This document shows positions 38,201-52,307 of a stretch of DNA of 64,000 bases, piece by piece; the first letter of the stretch is position 1, and each line of letters opens with the position of its first letter. Source of the stretch: Rutidosis leptorrhynchoides (taxonomy: Eukaryota > Streptophyta > Magnoliopsida > Asterales > Asteraceae); assembly GCF_046630445.1 (NCBI RefSeq), contig NC_092338.1:15538001-15602000 (forward strand), given 5' to 3'. The position numbers and the translations under genes were made by a program. The notes under the pieces were generated by a model. The model was not told the origin of the DNA. It made no database searches and was given only the letters and a program-made list of their open reading frames with translations.

Positions 38201-38290
38201 AATTGATATGAATGATTGATCAGCAGAGGTTGGGTTTTGTGGAATGAAGAGAGTGAATATGAGAATTAGATATACAGTTATTGGTGGCAT
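35284..38290 (-). CDS. LBR: LBP/BPI-family lipid/LPS-binding protein (six exons, complete)
   Basis: This closely resembles Arabidopsis LBR-1/LBR-2 (At1g04970/At3g20270), secreted proteins that bind lipopolysaccharide. Minus-strand exons are 38290-37886, 37021-36882, 36785-36440, 36107-35859, 35741-35616 and 35487-35284. All introns are GT-AG, and the frame is open for 489 residues, the usual length. The ATG at 38290 gives a signal peptide (MPPITVYLILIFTLFIP). Family landmarks are NWHYSYGSW (exon 1), GGASWLYQG (end of exon 2), PEQNLLNTAGWRFIIPQLYK (exon 4), MSLKWSKIGTLHM (exon 5) and PYANAKLGIGFPLPIINGF (exon 6). Two lipid-binding lobes would be formed by residues of about 25-250 and 260-480. 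No defect seen. Intron 1 (864 bp) holds a hAT MITE. Confidence 0.95.
37254..37419. mobile_element. hAT-type MITE in intron 1 of the LBR-like gene
   Basis: This 166-bp element has ends CAGAGGCGGAAC and GTTCCGCCACTG, inverted with one mismatch. It is flanked by CCACCAAT (37246-37253) and CCACCAAC (37420-37427). It has no coding capacity. The ends share CAGWGGCGGA with the 7.4-kb unit at 23107-30530. Confidence 0.75.
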
Positions 38291-38864
38291 GAAGAGATAC
38301 TGATATAGAACACAATTCAAGATTCAAGATTTGAGCTTTGAGTATTAGGATGATGATGATGGTTGATTTAGGAATGTTGATGGATGAAAGTTGAAAGTTT
38401 TAACTTTACTTTTTTCCAAATTTAAAGATCATGTCTGAAAGTTTGTTACAGGTGACAATTTTGTTTATTATGAAAAACTTGATAGATTAGTAAAAGGTTC
38501 ATTTCTAGAACTATGGAAACGAAATTCAAATTTGAATATAACAGAAAAATCGAACAAGAGCATACCTAAGCTTACATAGTTACATTTGAGGTCATATTTG
38601 CATGAGCAGGTATGAAGGTCACACAAAACATATGGTGCAGCATACATTTTGAATTTGAATTGTTTACGACTTATGCAAATCATGTATACCAAACCAAACA
38701 AATAGAAATTGTCATCTTTTCGATTCTATGACATATTTGGTACTTTCTATTTTAAAGCTCTAACCTTTAACTTAGGTGAATAAAATCTGTGATCGTATTT
38801 GAAGTCAACTGAACGTGTCAAAATGGGTCCTCTACTCACTCATGTCTTAATCTAAATGCATCTT
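38291..38864 (-). promoter_or_regulatory. Upstream region of the LBR-like gene
   Basis: AT-rich sequence that must contain the 5' UTR and core promoter. I see no clear TATA box within 150 bases of the ATG. A SINE lies 575 bp upstream. Confidence 0.4.
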
Positions 38865-39096
38865 GGGTAAGCGAGGAAACCCTCCTATGAACGAGCACAT
38901 TGGCTCCCCCATAAAAGGTAAAACCTCGGGTAATCAAGTCCCCCGAGCGCGAGACCTGGTACCGGGTGAATTGCACATTATGCGTACCCTCTAGTCACAC
39001 TCCCTTTTTGAACAATTTGGCATAGCCAAGAATTGAACCCGAGTGGTGTGCTTCATTGGGCAACTCGGTGGCCACTCAAGCAAGCCTGAATGGTTG
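38865..39096 (-). mobile_element. tRNA-derived SINE without A-tail
   Basis: A 232-bp insertion is flanked by the perfect 14-bp duplication TCTAAATGCATCTT (38851-38864 and 39097-39110). On the minus strand, box-A-like TTGAGTGGCCACCGAG and box-B-like GGGTTCAATTCTTGG are spaced as in a tRNA head. The 3' end (38865 side) is CTCGCTTACCC with no A-run, which is unusual for a SINE. Confidence 0.78.
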
Positions 39097-39138
39097 TCTA
39101 AATGCATCTTAGTATATATAGTTTCATTTAAACATGAA

Positions 39139-39871
39139 AAGATTTAATCAAGAGAGAAGCACTTTTTTTGGAGGAAGTTGGGGGAAGTAATTTTTTTTTC
39201 GTTTTTTTCGAATTTTTTTTTTTAGAAATCAAGATCACATGAAAATATGAACATTTAAAAAAGACACTTTGTGATGAATGCTATTATTTTGGCGGCAAAA
39301 CGCTCGAAGAAAAAAATGAAAACATTCAATGCATTGAATGTTTTGATTCTGAGTTTTTTTAAGGGGTTAGAAATTAGAGTTTAGAAATTAGGGGGTTAAA
39401 AATTTAGGGTTTAGCTATAAGGGTTTAGAAATTAGGGTTTTGGGTTTAGATATTAGGGTTTAGGGTTTAGAAATTAGGGTTTAGATTGAATATTTTAACA
39501 CGAACGATTTAGAGTTTAAGGTTTAGGGTTTAGGGTTTTGGGTTTAGGGACTAAACCCAAAACACTAAACACTAAACGCTAAACCCTAAACTCTAAATCG
39601 GGCTAAATTTCGGAAAAAACACTTCACACAAGATGAAAACAAAACGATGCAAATAAACTCAGAATCTAAACATTCAATGCATTGAATGTTTTCATTTTTT
39701 TCTTCGAGCGTTTTACCGCCAAAATAATAATATTCGTCACAAAGTGTCTTTTTTAAATGTTCATATTTTTACCTAATTTTGATGACTGAAAAAAAAAATT
39801 CGAAAAAACCAAAATTTAAAAAAAAAATTTACTTTCCCTCAGAAAAGTGATTCCCTCTCGAGTATGACCCT
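39139..39871. mobile_element. Foldback element with telomere-like core, copy B
   Basis: This 733-bp inverted-repeat element is of the same family as 29282-30005. It is flanked by a 9-bp duplication AAACATGAA (39130-39138 and 39872-39880). The arms share with copy A the blocks GACACTTTGTGATGAATG and AAAACGCTCGAAGAA. The centre again has TTTAGGG-like units (39365-39545) facing CCCTAAA-like units (39546-39600). The outer 25 bases are more diverged than in copy A. No ORF. Confidence 0.83.
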
Positions 39872-39923
39872 AAACATGAATATATAATGTTAACTAATTA
39901 AATATATCACCATTTCAAATCCA

Positions 39924-40924
39924 TCTATCTATCTATCTATACATTATTATAAAGCGCGTGCCAATAATCCTACGTGTCAATTTCTCAATTAATCTGATTT
40001 AAATTTGCACGCGTGTCAATTTATCAATTAAACTGAATTAAATTTGCACACGTGTCATTTTCTTAATTAAACTGAAATAAATAAAATTTCTCAAATAAAT
40101 TTTTATATATAGGTTGAAATTTAGTTACCAAATTTATCATGGAATTCAAAGATATTCAAAGATTATATATAAAAGATTAAATATAAATATTACGTTTCAT
40201 AATCTAATATTAATATAAATATAAATTTGATTTGTGGAATTTTCCCAATATCGTTTCCATATAAAACAACTTACGAATTATTATTAAGTTTGTTTAATAA
40301 ATTTAAAATTAAATAAGGATAAGGATTAAATAATAGAATTTGCCATTTGATTATTTGATAATCGAATTTTAATCTATTACGGAGTATTATTAATAATCCA
40401 TAAACAACTTACGGATGATTATTAAGTTTGTTTAATAAATTTAAAATTAAATAAGGATAAGGATTAAAAAATAGAATTTGCCATTTGATTATTCTATTGT
40501 TTAATAATAGAATTTTAATCTATTACGGAGTATTATTAATAATCAATTTAATGATATAATTTTATTAAGAAAAATATCTAAATTTTCATTTAAAACAACT
40601 TACGAAGTATTATCTAATTTGTTTCATAGATTTAAATAAGCAAAATATCTATATATTTAACGGGCTCATAAAACTATCTATCTATACATTTATCTATACA
40701 TCTATATCTATAATATATATAATATATAATATATAATATGTTGGATGTTAATTCTTATGTTTTTTAAAATTAAGTCAACGATTTATAAATACGCTAATCA
40801 TTCAATACTATAATATGTACATTTTTTTCTGCTCATTAACAGTTCTGCAACGCACAAGTTTAAAACGTGATATTTACATTTTAACTTACAACTTCCGTGC
40901 AACGCACGGGCTCATAAAACTAGT
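39924..40924 (+). mobile_element. Non-autonomous Helitron
   Basis: The 3' end has the hairpin CCGTGC-AAC-GCACGG (40895-40909), 10 nt, then CTAGT (40920-40924) and T. The 5' end is one of several TCTATC units after an A (39924 chosen; 4-bp steps make it ambiguous), followed by ATACATTATTATAAAGCGCG. There is no Rep/helicase ORF. A second end-like pair, GGGCTCATAAAACT then ATCTATCTATACATT (about 40661-40690), suggests two Helitrons joined or an internal rearrangement. Confidence 0.72.
40266..40541 (+). repeat. 138-bp tandem repeat within the Helitron
   Basis: Two units of period 138 begin ACAACTTACG at 40266 and 40404; a degenerate third start is at 40595. Confidence 0.85.
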
Positions 40925-41042
40925 TAAGATATAATTTGAAACCCAAACTAGTTTAATTTTCAACTTTTTCACAGTTTTACCATATCTTTATTGACTTTAG
41001 ACAAATGACACATATCAATAAAATCAAAATTAACAGTAGTAG

Positions 41043-41617
41043 TTATTGCTGATCTTCACATCTGATTTCTCTTTCACCTCCTTGCTTTTTCACCTATGCA
41101 TAAAGTTATGAACGATTAATAATTATAATGATTATATATGATAAAATGGTACAAGAAACTTGGATGATCAATTGTGATTACCATAGAATACTCCTTGGTG
41201 AACGCAGGTGATGTTTTTCGCCTCAAAACATTTGCAGTATTGAGTCTGTTTCGAACAGGTTTATAGCAAGTTTTTCGTCCTGTTTTTGAGCTCAAAGAAA
41301 CGTTATCAAAGTGCATAGAGACATCATTTGATCCACAACTTTCCTTTTCTTCCACTGATAAATCTGATATAACTTTACTTTTTACAATCTGTTTTTGATT
41401 CAAACTTAGTTGTTCAATTTGTTTGCTAATATCTCTAAAAGAAGTATCATGTTGTCGCGTCGCCATCCATCTCTCTAACCAACTCCAACTCATGTTTGCT
41501 TCTGACCCTTTCCCGGGTCTCATATTTTGTTTTTTCTTTGAACAAATCCTCAACTATATACAAAAAAAGATCCATTGTTATATTTGATTTGTTCAAACAC
41601 TAACCTAGTTTATTTAT

Positions 41618-41669
<52 letters not shown>

Positions 41670-43001
41670 GTATGCAAGTTAAGTAATAGTCAAGAGTCAC
41701 ATGTTACTTGTTGTGAGAACGCATACGCGAGTGCCCTTTGGCGTCTAGTTGATGCCTCTAGTCGATTTTGGATCCTCAATTTAGATATGTTGCTACTCAC
41801 AGTGCTATCATCCCAATCTTCCTGCTAAAATATGTTAAGTGTTTTTGCGTATTAGCTAGAAGTAGCAATTTCAACCCAATGACATATGAAGAGTTGATAT
41901 CAATTGGGTCATTATCTCAACCTGGTTTAAAGTTGCCCAAACTATATTATTGATACAAGAATCTAACTTATAATTGTTGTCACATAGCTTTATAATCATA
42001 ACTAATGCATTCATCTCTAAAGACAAAATTAGGACTATTAAAGGTTTGTAGGCCGAAATCAACCTGACCCGACCAATTTTGGCAAGTACTTAAAGGTGGC
42101 CTCTTTTACCTAATTTCATTTTGACCCATTATCCAATCTGCCTATGTAACCAACTCTGAATTAATACTTGTAGTCTCATAGTAGTCAACTAGATAGGGAC
42201 ATAATGTGATATATATAATTTTATTCGTACCTTTAGTTTCATCGACTGTGTTTTGTTGGCCTTTTGACGATGCATACAGTGAGTGAAACTTTCATAATCC
42301 TGTTTACCTTCGACCACCGAGTTTCCTGTTTGGACTTCAACTGATGTTGCAATTGATTCTAGATCACGATCACCAACATCCACACGTTCAAGTCTTTCAA
42401 TTCGTCGCCTAGCCTGTTAATTTCCAAAAATTATAAGAAGTATACATAAATGAATAAATGATCAAGAAAATGTACAGATTGGTTTGTGACATCACCATAA
42501 AATTTCTAAATGCTGATTGAATGACAACTGCAGCATCATACTCGGATAGCAAATTAGTCTTATCAACGGTCTCTAGTGTTTCAATCGAACTTTCTGAAAC
42601 AGGCTGTGTGACAGTGGCCTCAGATCCCTTGATAGACATCGAGTCCTCATTGATTCTTGAACTAAAAATTGTAGCTTTTGATGTTCTAACAGACCCCGAA
42701 TAATTTTCTTGAAAAACAGAACTGATGGCAGCTTTCGAGCTTCTTCTGGACCCGAAATCATCTTCTGCTAAAACAGAATTGAATTCATCACCACAAAGAT
42801 ATGATCTTACTGAAGCCCATCTCTTTCTTTCAATTGTATTGTTTCTCATTACCTGATTCAAAGAAAACATCATTAAGAAATTGAGATTATACATTACATT
42901 AACTGATCATATGATTAAACACACACATTGGTATCATGGGTTGTTCCAAAAGATCGATTTTTCGAAAACACATTTCTCACTAGTTCTCCAGTGATACCCA
43001 T
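41043..43001 (-). CDS. IQD: IQD-family calmodulin-binding protein (five exons, complete)
   Basis: IQD proteins bind calmodulin and scaffold microtubule or membrane complexes. Minus-strand exons are 43001-42927, 42852-42496, 42413-42231, 41553-41182 and 41093-41043. All introns are GT-AG and phase 0, giving 345 residues. The N-terminus is MGITGELVRNVFSKNRSF. An IQ motif AAVVIQSAFRNFM-ARRR (about residues 132-148) is cut by the exon 2/3 intron at the place typical of the IQ67 domain. SWSWLERWMATR (about 227-238) is another family mark. The second and third IQ repeats of a standard IQ67 domain are not recognisable; residues 149-205 are an acidic, unique-looking stretch. The family is clear; the subgroup is not assigned. 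No defect seen. Confidence 0.9.
41619..41667. repeat. Poly(A) tract in IQD intron 3
   Basis: A 49-base A-run on the plus strand (T-run in the transcript) within the 677-bp third intron. Confidence 0.95.
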
Positions 43002-44969
<1,968 letters not shown>

Positions 44970-46000
44970 TGAAACAACCCAACCCGTATTAAACCGGTCC
45001 ATAAAATTTTTTCCTTTTTAATATACATTAAATAACGTTTAGGTCCCATTACACAATTTTCAAAATATTTTTGTTATCGACGTAAGTTCATCGAACGTAA
45101 AACATACATTAATAATTTAAACTCCTTAATACAATGATACGTTAATTAAATCATATACCGGTTATAATCATTATGACCCGACTAGTTACGTTTACACAAA
45201 ACCAGCCAGGGTGATTTGGGACTACACTGCCCAAATCCTAATCGAGTACAAAAGCAAGATCTTCTAAAGCAACTAGCCAAGGTCTTTAATCCCCACGCTT
45301 ACCCGAGCCGCCAACGCACGAACCTATAAAAATATCAACAACGAGAGGGTAAGCTAATGCTTAGTGAATGTAAAGATACTATACACATACATATGCATAA
45401 AATGGCTACGCATCCCCAAGCATCAAAATAACACATACCGTATCCGCATGGTACACAAACTACAAAAGAGCACGATACACGAAGTAGCTACACGCTACGT
45501 AATCGCCAAGCTAACGTCACAAGATTAGCTACAACACAACAATAAGTATATACGCGTACACAATAAATACAATCAACAATATCGATAAGGTTAACCTCTT
45601 AACCCAAACCACATGAAGGTTGGCCGAACTACCCGGACCTTAGTGAATTCGCACTACCCGAGATTCACTTCCTTCACAAATTCAACAACCGAGGTTGGCC
45701 GAACTACCCGAGCCTTAGTGAATTCGCACAACCAGAAATTCACCACCTCATCACCAAGATGACCGAAACAACCCGAGTCATCATGAATCCGCACTAATAG
45801 AGATTCAATCCCTCAATAACAAATGCTAGTAACCCATCGCCAAAAGATTTATCCAAAATGCTAGCCAATTCACAACACCAAGGGTAAGAACCTACAACGT
45901 ATAAGCGTATCATATGGACCCGAAGCACAAGGTCCATTCTTCCACACGAACATTGAATAAACCCGAACAAGGGTCACCCTACACACACGCACCCATTTTA
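44970..46000 (-). mobile_element. LTR fragment of another Ty3/gypsy family
   Basis: It starts TGAAACAACCCAACCCG, the mirror of an LTR end CGGGTTGGGTTGTTTCA. Motif order (ACCTATAAAAATATC, GAGAGGGTAAGCTAATGC) resembles plant long LTRs in minus orientation. Between about 45615 and 45810 it contains three imperfect units beginning GGTTGGCCGAACTACCCG, GGTTGGCCGAACTACCCG and GATGACCGAAACAACCCG. It is cut at 46000 by the Tekay-like copy 2. Confidence 0.6.
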
Positions 46001-49000
46001 TGTAGTGACCCGAACTTTTCCGAACCTTTCTATGATTATATGTTTAATGAAAACTATATTTACATGATTAAATGTTTCCAACATGTTAAGCAATCAAACT
46101 TATTAAGACTTGATTAATTGGAATAGGTTTCATATAGACAAATGACCACCCAAGTTGACCGGTGATTCACGAACGTTAAAACTTGTAAAAACTATACGAT
46201 GACATATATATGGTTATATATATAGTTAACATGATTTTATTATAAGTATGTATCTCATTAGGTATTTTAACAATTTGTTATATACATAAAAATGAGACTA
46301 TTAATTTAAGAAACTCGAAAACGATATATATAACGATTATCGTTATAACAACGTCATACTAGGTACATATGAATCATATTAAGATATTGATACACTTGGT
46401 TAATTATGTTAAATGATAAGTAAATATATTATTAAGTGTATTAACAATGAAATACATATGTAAAAATAAGACTACTAACTTAATGATTTCGAAACGAGAC
46501 ATATATGTAACGATTATCGTTGTAACGACATTTAACTGTATATATATCATACTAAGATATATTATATATCATAATATCATGATAATATAACAATTTAACA
46601 TCTCATTTGTTATAATAAACAATGGGTTAACAACATTCAACAAGATCGTTAACCTAAAGGTTTCAAAACAACATTTACATGTAACGACTAACGATGACTT
46701 AATGACTCAGTTAAAATGTATATACATGTAGTTTTTTAATATGTATTCATACACTTTTGAAAGACTTCAAGACACTTATCAAAATACTTCTACTTAACAA
46801 AAATGCTTACAATTACATCCTCGTTCAATTTCATCAACAATTCTACTCGTATGCACCCGTATTCGTACTCGTACAATACAAAGCTTTTAGATGTATGTAC
46901 TATTGGTATATACACTCCAATTATCAGCTCTTAGTAGCCCATGTGAGTCACCTAACACATGTGGGAACCATCATTTGGCAACTAGCATGAAATATCTCAT
47001 AAAATTACAAAAATATGAGAAATCATTCATGACTTATTTACATGAAAACAAAATTACATATCCTTTATATCTAATCCATACACCAACGACCAAAAACACC
47101 TACAAACACTTTCATTCTTCAATTTTCTTCATCTAATTGATCTCTCTCAAGTTCTATCTTCAAGTTCTAAGTGTTCTTCATAAATTCCAAAAGTTCTAGT
47201 TTCATAAAATCAAGAATACTTCCAAGATTGCAAGTTTACTTCCAAGTTTTCTAAATCCATTCCAAGTAATCATCCAAGATAAAGAAACCTTTGTTATTTA
47301 CAGTAGGTTATCTTTCTAATACAAGGTAATAATCATATTCAAACTTTAATTCAATTTCTATAACTATAACAATCTTATTTAGAGTGGAAATCTTACTTGA
47401 AATTGTTTTCGTGTCATGATTCTGCTTCAAGAACTTTCAAGCCATCCAAGGATCCTTTGAAGCTAGATCCATTTTTTTCATTTACAGTAGCTTTATCCAG
47501 AAAACTTGAGGTAGTAATGATGTTCATAACATCATTCGATTCATACATATAAATCTATCTTATTCGAAGGTTTAATTAGAACATAGTTTAGTTAATTCTA
47601 AACTTGTTCGCAAACAAAAGTTAATCCTTCTAACTTGACTTTTAAAATCAACTAAACATATGTTCTATATCTATATGATATGCTAACTTAATGATTTAAA
47701 ACCTGGAAACATGAAAAATACCGTAAAACCGGATTTACGCCGTCGTAGTAACACCGCGGGCTGTTTTGGGTTAGTTAATTAAAAACTATGATAAACTTTG
47801 ATTTAAAAGTTGTTATTTTGGGAAAATGATTTTTATTATGAACATGAAACTATATCCAAAAATTATGGTTAAACTCAAAGTGGAAGTATGTTTTCTAAAA
47901 TGGTCATCTAGACGTCGTTCTTTCGACTGAAATGACTACCTTTACAAAAATGACTTGTAACTTATTTTTCCAACTATAAACCTATAATTTTTCTGTTTAG
48001 ATTCATAAAATAGAGTTCAATATGAAACCATAGCAATTTGATTCACTCAAAACGGATTTAAACTGAAGAAGTTATAGGTAAAACAAGATTGGATAATTTT
48101 TCTCATTTTTGCTACGTGAAAATTGGTAACAAATCTATTCCAACCATAACTTAATCAACTTGTATTGTATATTATGTAATCTTGAGATACCATAGACACG
48201 TATACAATGTTTCGACCTATCATGTCGACACATCTATATATATTTCGGAACAACCATAGACACTCTATATGTGAATGTTGGAGTTAGCTATACAGGGTTG
48301 AGGTTGATTCCAAAATATATATAGTTTGAGTTGTGATCAATACTGAGATACGTATACACTGGGTCGTGGATTGATTCAAGATAATATTTATAGATTTATT
48401 TCTGTACATCTAACTGTGGACAACTAGTTGTAGGTTACTAACGAGGACAGTTGACTTAATAAACTTAAAACATCAAAATGTATTAAAAGTATTGTAAATA
48501 TATTTTGAACATACTTTGATATATATGTATATATTGTTATAGGTTCGTGAATCAACCAGTGGCCAAGTCTTACTTCCCGACGAAGTAAAAATATGTGAAA
48601 GTGAGTTATAGTCCCACTTTTAAAATCTAATATTTTTGGGATGAGAATACATGCAGGTTTTATAAATGATTTACAAAATAGACACAAGTACGTGAAACTA
48701 CATTCTATAGTTGAATTATTGAAATCGAATATGCCCCTTTTTATTAAGTCTGGTAATCTAAGAATTAGGTAACAGACACCCTAATTGACGCGAATCCTAA
48801 AGATAAATCTATTGGGCCTAACAAACTCCATCCAAAGTACCGGATGATTTAGTACTTCAAAATTTATATCATATCCGAAGGGTGTCCTGGAATGATGGGG
48901 ATATTCTTAAATATGCATCTTGTTAATGTCGATTACCAGGTGTTCACCATATGAATGATTTTTATCTCTATGTATGGGATGTGTATTGAAATATGAAATC

Positions 49001-49435
49001 TTGTGGTCTATTATTATGATTTGATAATATATAGGTTAAACCTATAACTCACCAACATTTTTGTTGACGTTTTAAACATGTTTATTCTCAGGTGATTATT
49101 AAGAGCTTCCGCTGTCGCATACTTAAATAAGGATGAGATTTGGAGTCCATGCTTGTATGATATTGTGTAAAAACTGCATTCAAGAAACTTATTTCGTTGT
49201 AACATATTTGTATTGTAAACCATTATGTAATGGTCGCGTGTAAACATGATATTTTAGATTATCATTATTTGATAATCTACGTAAAGCTTTTTAAACCTTT
49301 ATTTATGAAATAAAGGTTATGGTTTGTTTTAAAAATGAATGCAGTCTTTGAAAAACGTCTCATATAGAGGTCAAAACCTCGCAACAAAATCAATTAATAT
49401 GGAACGTTTTTAATCAATAAGAACGGGACATTTCA
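46001..49435 (+). repeat. 5' LTR of Tekay-like copy 2
   Basis: This 3435-bp LTR begins TGTAGTGACCCGAAC and ends GGGACATTTCA. A TATA-like TTTATATC at about 47063 precedes a leader of repeated TTCAAGTTCTA-like words. Palindromes AACGATTATCGTT lie at 46332-46344 and 46509-46521. Confidence 0.94.
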
Positions 49436-49437
49436 GT

Positions 49438-49449
49438 TGGTATCCGAGC
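49438..49449 (+). other. Primer-binding site, copy 2
   Basis: TGGTATCCGAGC, two bases after the 5' LTR; identical to copy 1 and an 11/12 match to the initiator-Met tRNA complement. Confidence 0.8.
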
Positions 49450-49644
49450 GTTGGTCTTAGAGAACCAGAAAATTTACATTAGTGTGTCTTATCGAGTTTG
49501 TTAGGATGCATTAGTGAGTCTGGACTTCGACCGTGTCTTCTTTAAAAATGATTGCTTAACATTTTTGTTGGAAACTATATATTATTAACATGTATATATT
49601 ATGTGATATATTAATCTCTTAACATGTTTGATATTGTGTGATAG

Positions 49645-50244
49645 ATGTCTACCTCTAGCACAAATCCCATTGACTCACCTAATAATAACGAAAAGTCGAA
49701 TATATATTGGACTGATTCACAAGTTCCCGAAGAAGAACCGGAAGAAGAATCAGAACCGGAAGAAGAATTAGAACCAGAAGAGGAGGAACCGGAGGAGGAA
49801 ATAGAACCGGTGGGGGAAATAATAAAACGGTTAAGTAGAAGAAAATCCTCAACCAACCGACCAAAGTTAATTATGGTCAATGGTGTTTCCGCCAAGGAAG
49901 CAAAGTATTGGGAGGATTACCAATTCTCCGATGAATCGGATCCCGACAAGGAATCCGATGATGTTATAGAAATTACCCCAACACAATTTAATAAGGCAAA
50001 AGAGAACAATAAGGAAAAGGTCATAAAAATAGAGAAATTTGATTCCAAACCCGATGAACTTTATATGTATCGTCAACACCCGTATTTCTTAAGTTGTGAC
50101 AATAACCCGGGAACCTCTAAACCACCAGGTTTTTCTAAACCAATGTGGAAAACGACGGCTCGTATTAGGGGAACATCATATATCCCTAGAAACTTAGCAA
50201 AACGAACCAAAACCGAAGAAGAAGAAACGAGCGAGTCGGAATAA
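49645..50244 (+). CDS. Acidic Glu/Pro-rich extra ORF (copy 2)
   Basis: This 199-codon counterpart of 18194-18808 shares the start MSTSxTxPIDSPNNNE, the acidic block (about residues 27-55), NGVSAKEAKYWEDYQFSDES, and the basic end SKPMWKTTARIRGTSYIP. It stays open although gag-pol next to it is heavily broken. The function is unknown; no known retroviral accessory protein matches. Confidence 0.75.
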   Translation: MSTSSTNPIDSPNNNEKSNIYWTDSQVPEEEPEEESEPEEELEPEEEEPEEEIEPVGEIIKRLSRRKSSTNRPKLIMVNGVSAKEAKYWEDYQFSDESDPDKESDDVIEITPTQFNKAKENNKEKVIKIEKFDSKPDELYMYRQHPYFLSCDNNPGTSKPPGFSKPMWKTTARIRGTSYIPRNLAKRTKTEEEETSESE

Positions 50245-50381
50245 GATAGTAGTATTCGTGTGGTGTAATATATGTAATATAGTGTGCTTATGCTTTATGA
50301 TATATGTAAAAATTGCTTGTATTAATAAGTATTTTTTTTATGAATCTAACTCTTGTCTATTTTACAGTATAAAAACACAAA

Positions 50382-51065
50382 ATGGATAGACAACCCAATA
50401 TTTTAAGAGACCTACCCGGAGACATGATTGAAGAAATCTTGTCTAGAGTCGGTCAGAATTCCTCGGCACAACTATTTAAGGCGAGATCAGTTTGTAAGAC
50501 ATTCGAAGAACGTTCCAAGAATTCCTTGGTTTATAAAATGCTTTCGTTCGAAAGATGGGGGATATCACATTAGGAAATCCATAAGTTACGATGTGTTTAC
50601 TTTGACGCATATATTGCGGGGAACCCAAATGCTATTTTACGCAACGGGTTAAGAAATTATTTTGACTCAATATATCCGAATATAGGACTTCATGATTTAG
50701 AAAAAGCGGCTAACATGCAACATAAAGAAGCATGTTATGCTTACGGATTAGTAATGTTCGCTTCTCACCAAAGTGAGAACAAGAACATCGGGCTACAACT
50801 ATTAAACAAAACGTTCCCACAAGTGACGGAGTCGGTAATTGGGGTAAGAAATGAGGTTTTTAGATTGTTAAGGGACTGTTGGATATTACGTAACCCTCGT
50901 CCCTTTGACGACGTTACAACACGCTGTCTTATCAACGGCCATAACGGTTATGTTCCACATGACCAAGGATGGGAAGTAGTCCTAGTAAAACCAGAATGCA
51001 TGGCTTATTTCTGGACGTATGAATTACGTGTCTTTATTGCCTTTGTTGAACGACTTGTGTACTAG
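50382..51065 (+). pseudogene. F-box gene segment captured upstream of gag (copy 2)
   Basis: This is the clearest view of the F-box: LRDLPGDMIEEILSRVGQNS, then LFKARSVCKTFEERS, in the first 50 residues. The C-terminal half matches copy 1 (KEACYAYGLVMFASHQSE, VTTRCLINGHNGYVP). It lies 137 bp after the acidic ORF and 341 bp before gag, as in copy 1. It is broken, as in copy 1, so whether any element still makes this protein is unknown. Confidence 0.75.
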
Positions 51066-51406
51066 CTAGAATTATCCTCACAACTATCCTGTATCAAAGT
51101 TATTGCGTGCTATATTTCATGCTTTATGTAAAATAAGTGGTATTGTAAGTTTGTAAAATATTGTATAAAAGTTTGAACGCGAAATATTATTATAATCAGT
51201 TTTTCATATAGAATTGTAGTAGTTGAATTGTATATTAGCTACTAAGTATGAACTTAACGGGTAGGTACTACCCGAATTTAAACTTATAAAACGCTAATAT
51301 GAAGAAAAAGCTTTTATAAATGAGTTCATATTATGCTACGAGATACTATTAACTACTCTTAATATTCTGTATGATTAACTTGTTCCATTTGACTATTTTG
51401 AAGGAA

Positions 51407-52240
51407 ATGGCACCGACTACTCGACACACCGTGAATATGAATGAAGAGGAATTCCGTACTTTTCTAGCTTCAAACATAGCCGCAGTACAGGCTGCGCTAC
51501 ATACCAACAATAACTTTGGATCTAGCAGTACAGGAAATCGTGTAGGATGCACCTACAAAGAATTCACTGCCTGCAAACCTTTGGAATTTGATGGAACCGA
51601 AGGACCGATCGGATTGAAACGGTGGACCGAGAAGGTCGAATCGGTTTTTGCCATAAGTAAGTGTACTGAAGAGGACAAAGTGAAGTACGCTACGCATACC
51701 TTCACAGGTTCTGCGTTAACATGGTGGAATACCTATCTAGAGCAAGTGGGACAAGATGATGCTTACGCACTACCGTGGTCAGCATTCAAGCACTTGATGA
51801 ACGAGAAGTACCGTCCCAGAACCGAGGTCAATAAGCTCAAGACAGAACTTAGAGGGTTACGAACCCAAGGATTTGATATTACCACGTACGAAAGACGATT
51901 CACAGAATTATGCCTATTGTGTCCGGGAGCGTTCGAAGATGAGGAAGAGAAGATCAACGCGTTTGTGAAAGGATTACCGGAAAGAATCCAAGAAGATATA
52001 AGTTCAGACGAGCCCGCCTCCATACAACAGGCATGTAGAATGGCTCACAAACTAGTGAACCAGATTGAAGAAAGAATTAAAGAACAGACTGCTGAAGAGG
52101 CCAATGTGAAGCAAGTCAAAAGAAAGTGGGAGGAAAATGGTGATAAGAATCACTAATACAACAACAACAGCAATTACAACAATAATCGCAACAACTATCC
52201 CAACAATCGCAACATCAATCGCAACTACAACAAACGGCCC

Positions 52241-52307
<67 letters not shown>

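Noticed and set aside
45615-45810. Possible CRISPR-like spaced repeats (GGTTGGCCGAACTACCCG)
   Set aside because: Only three imperfect units with similar spacers in a plant LTR; an ordinary tandem repeat.
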